Shown here: positions 7,398-8,038 of the stretch, in pieces
How the letters are laid out: every line of letters starts with the position of its first letter
How positions within the stretch are numbered: the first letter of the stretch is position 1
DNA from: Lachnospiraceae bacterium
GTDB taxonomy: Bacteria > Bacillota > Clostridia > Lachnospirales > Lachnospiraceae
NCBI GenBank assembly: GCA_031285465.1
Contig: JAITWD010000276.1
Coordinates: 1-8,038, forward strand
Reading direction: 5' to 3'
DNA: 8,038 nt
Made by a program: the position numbers and the translations under genes
Notes under the pieces: model-generated
What the model was told of the DNA's origin: nothing
Database searches by the model: none
What the model saw: only the letters and a program-made list of their open reading frames with translations

Positions 7398-7426
7398 TAC
7401 GCGAATCAATCCGATATTTTTTAACC

Positions 7427-7459
7427 AAAGGCACTTGCCCACCCGGCAAGTGCCTTTTT
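7427..7459 (+). terminator. strong terminator hairpin directly before the next ribosome binding site
   Basis: AAAGGCACTTGCC (7427-7439) pairs perfectly with GGCAAGTGCCTTT (7445-7457) across the loop CACCC, then two more T. It lies 29 bases after the AlbA_2 stop. Only four bases separate its T-run from the AAAGGAGG at 7464-7471, so it may also act as an attenuator for the downstream gene. Confidence 0.9.
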
Positions 7460-7463
7460 AACG

Positions 7464-7471
7464 AAAGGAGG
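7464..7471 (+). promoter_or_regulatory. ribosome binding site that fixes an ATT start
   Basis: AAAGGAGG is a near-perfect anti-16S match. Nine bases downstream, in frame with the coding sequence, is ATT (7481-7483). There is no ATG, GTG or TTG at a usable distance, so this site argues that translation begins at ATT, or that an ATG has mutated. Confidence 0.75.
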
Positions 7472-7480
7472 TACCCACCC

Positions 7481-7951
7481 ATTCCCACCAAAACCCAAAA
7501 ACGTTCCATCAACTTCCCCTCACAAACCCTCGAATCACTCGACAAGCTAGCCACCAAAACCCACACCACCACCTCTGACCTGGTCCGAAAATACGTTGAC
7601 CAAGGACTCTCCCTCGAAGGCAACCGCGAAAATATCGACTTCATCGCGCAGATCATCCGCCAGGAACTCACCGCCATCTATCATGTAGACGAAATCAAAG
7701 CTATCGCCGATCACGACACCGACCGCCTAGCCAAGATGCTGATGAAGATCGGCAAGATTAACGGCGCGATGTTTTTCCTGCTCATCAAAGTTCTGATGAA
7801 CCTGACCAACGAAGGCAGTGAGGACGATTTTGACCAGATGCTCAAATCTTCGGTCAAATTAGGGGTGGACTACATGCAGAAAAAGGACTTCCAGATCAAT
7901 AGCTTTTTACAAGACACCGATAACCTTAGAAATCTATCGGAAAAATTGTAA
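7481..7951 (+). CDS. ribbon-helix-helix (CopG/MetJ-like) protein with apparent ATT start
   Basis: From ATT 7481 the product has 156 residues. Residues ~7-45 form a ribbon-helix-helix DNA-binding domain: a strand KRSINFPSQ, helix TLESLDKLATKT, a turn, then helix TTSDLVRKYVDQGLS. From family knowledge such proteins dimerise, insert the paired strands into the DNA major groove, and serve as autoregulators, plasmid segregation adaptors or relaxosome accessory factors. The C-terminal ~110 residues are alpha-helical with a hydrophobic stretch (AMFFLLIKVLMNL) and no recognised domain. The frame is open upstream to ATG 7376, but that start lies inside the AlbA_2 gene and would translate through the terminator hairpin, so it is rejected. 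The next in-frame ATG is far inside the gene and would remove the DNA-binding domain. The first part is unusually rich in C and A on the coding strand. No promoter fits between the terminator and the ribosome binding site. Confidence 0.82.
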   Translation: MPTKTQKRSINFPSQTLESLDKLATKTHTTTSDLVRKYVDQGLSLEGNRENIDFIAQIIRQELTAIYHVDEIKAIADHDTDRLAKMLMKIGKINGAMFFLLIKVLMNLTNEGSEDDFDQMLKSSVKLGVDYMQKKDFQINSFLQDTDNLRNLSEKL

Positions 7952-8012
7952 GGGGAAATTTATCAAGAAAAATTGAAAAAGAAATGTGAGGGAAATTGCA
8001 AAGGAGGTAAAG

Positions 8013-8038
8013 TTGAAAAAATGTCAATCCTGTTGTAC
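8013..8038 (+). CDS. start of a further gene, cut by the window end
   Basis: AAAGGAGG at 8000-8007 signals a gene start. TTG at 8013 (spacing 5) would give MKKCQSCC, and ATG at 8021 (spacing 13) would give MSILLY in another frame. Too little is visible to choose or to name a product. It follows the ribbon-helix-helix gene by about 60 bases and is probably in the same operon. Confidence 0.45.

Noticed and set aside
7376..7480. Upstream extension of the ribbon-helix-helix protein to ATG 7376
   Set aside because: It would start inside the AlbA_2 gene, translate through a terminator stem and ignore the ideal ribosome binding site at 7464-7471. The added residues do not look like a protein domain.

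Overview
The window looks like part of an integrative and conjugative element (ICE) or related conjugative plasmid from a Gram-positive anaerobe, most likely Bacillota class Clostridia. The evidence is the gene content (the C-terminal part of a giant SNF2-type helicase, a DUF3991/TOPRIM protein and a ribbon-helix-helix protein), strong AGGAGG-type ribosome binding sites, and compact hairpin plus T-run terminators. No genus can be named from the sequence alone.

Layout. Positions 1-2448 hold the 3' end of a very large helicase gene that begins before the window. It is followed on the same strand by a hypothetical gene (2505-3595) broken by one frameshift at a run of five C, and by a DUF3991/TOPRIM gene (3654-4694). 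These three are closely spaced, G-rich on the coding strand and look like one core operon. A hairpin at 4744-4776 separates them from a convergent, AT-richer gene (4814-5377, minus strand) for a short collagen-like protein with a phage-tail-like C-terminal domain. A 679-bp region without genes (5378-6056) follows. It holds a candidate promoter for the collagen-like gene, several palindromes, an orphan plus-strand terminator (5626-5667), a run of short hairpins (5673-5850) that looks like a structured RNA, and a promoter for the next gene. Positions 6057-7397 encode an AT-rich AlbA_2 (Schlafen-like) protein, probably cargo and possibly anti-phage defence. A strong terminator (7427-7459) lies immediately before the ribosome binding site of a ribbon-helix-helix gene that appears to start at ATT (7481-7951). 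A last gene begins at the right edge.

How the parts fit. The helicase, TOPRIM and ribbon-helix-helix genes are the sort of DNA-processing and maintenance functions conjugative elements carry. Positions 4695 to about 7460 differ in composition, orientation and content and read as a cargo segment placed between backbone genes. The least explained parts are the multi-hairpin region upstream of the AlbA_2 gene and the terminator/ATT-start arrangement at the ribbon-helix-helix gene.
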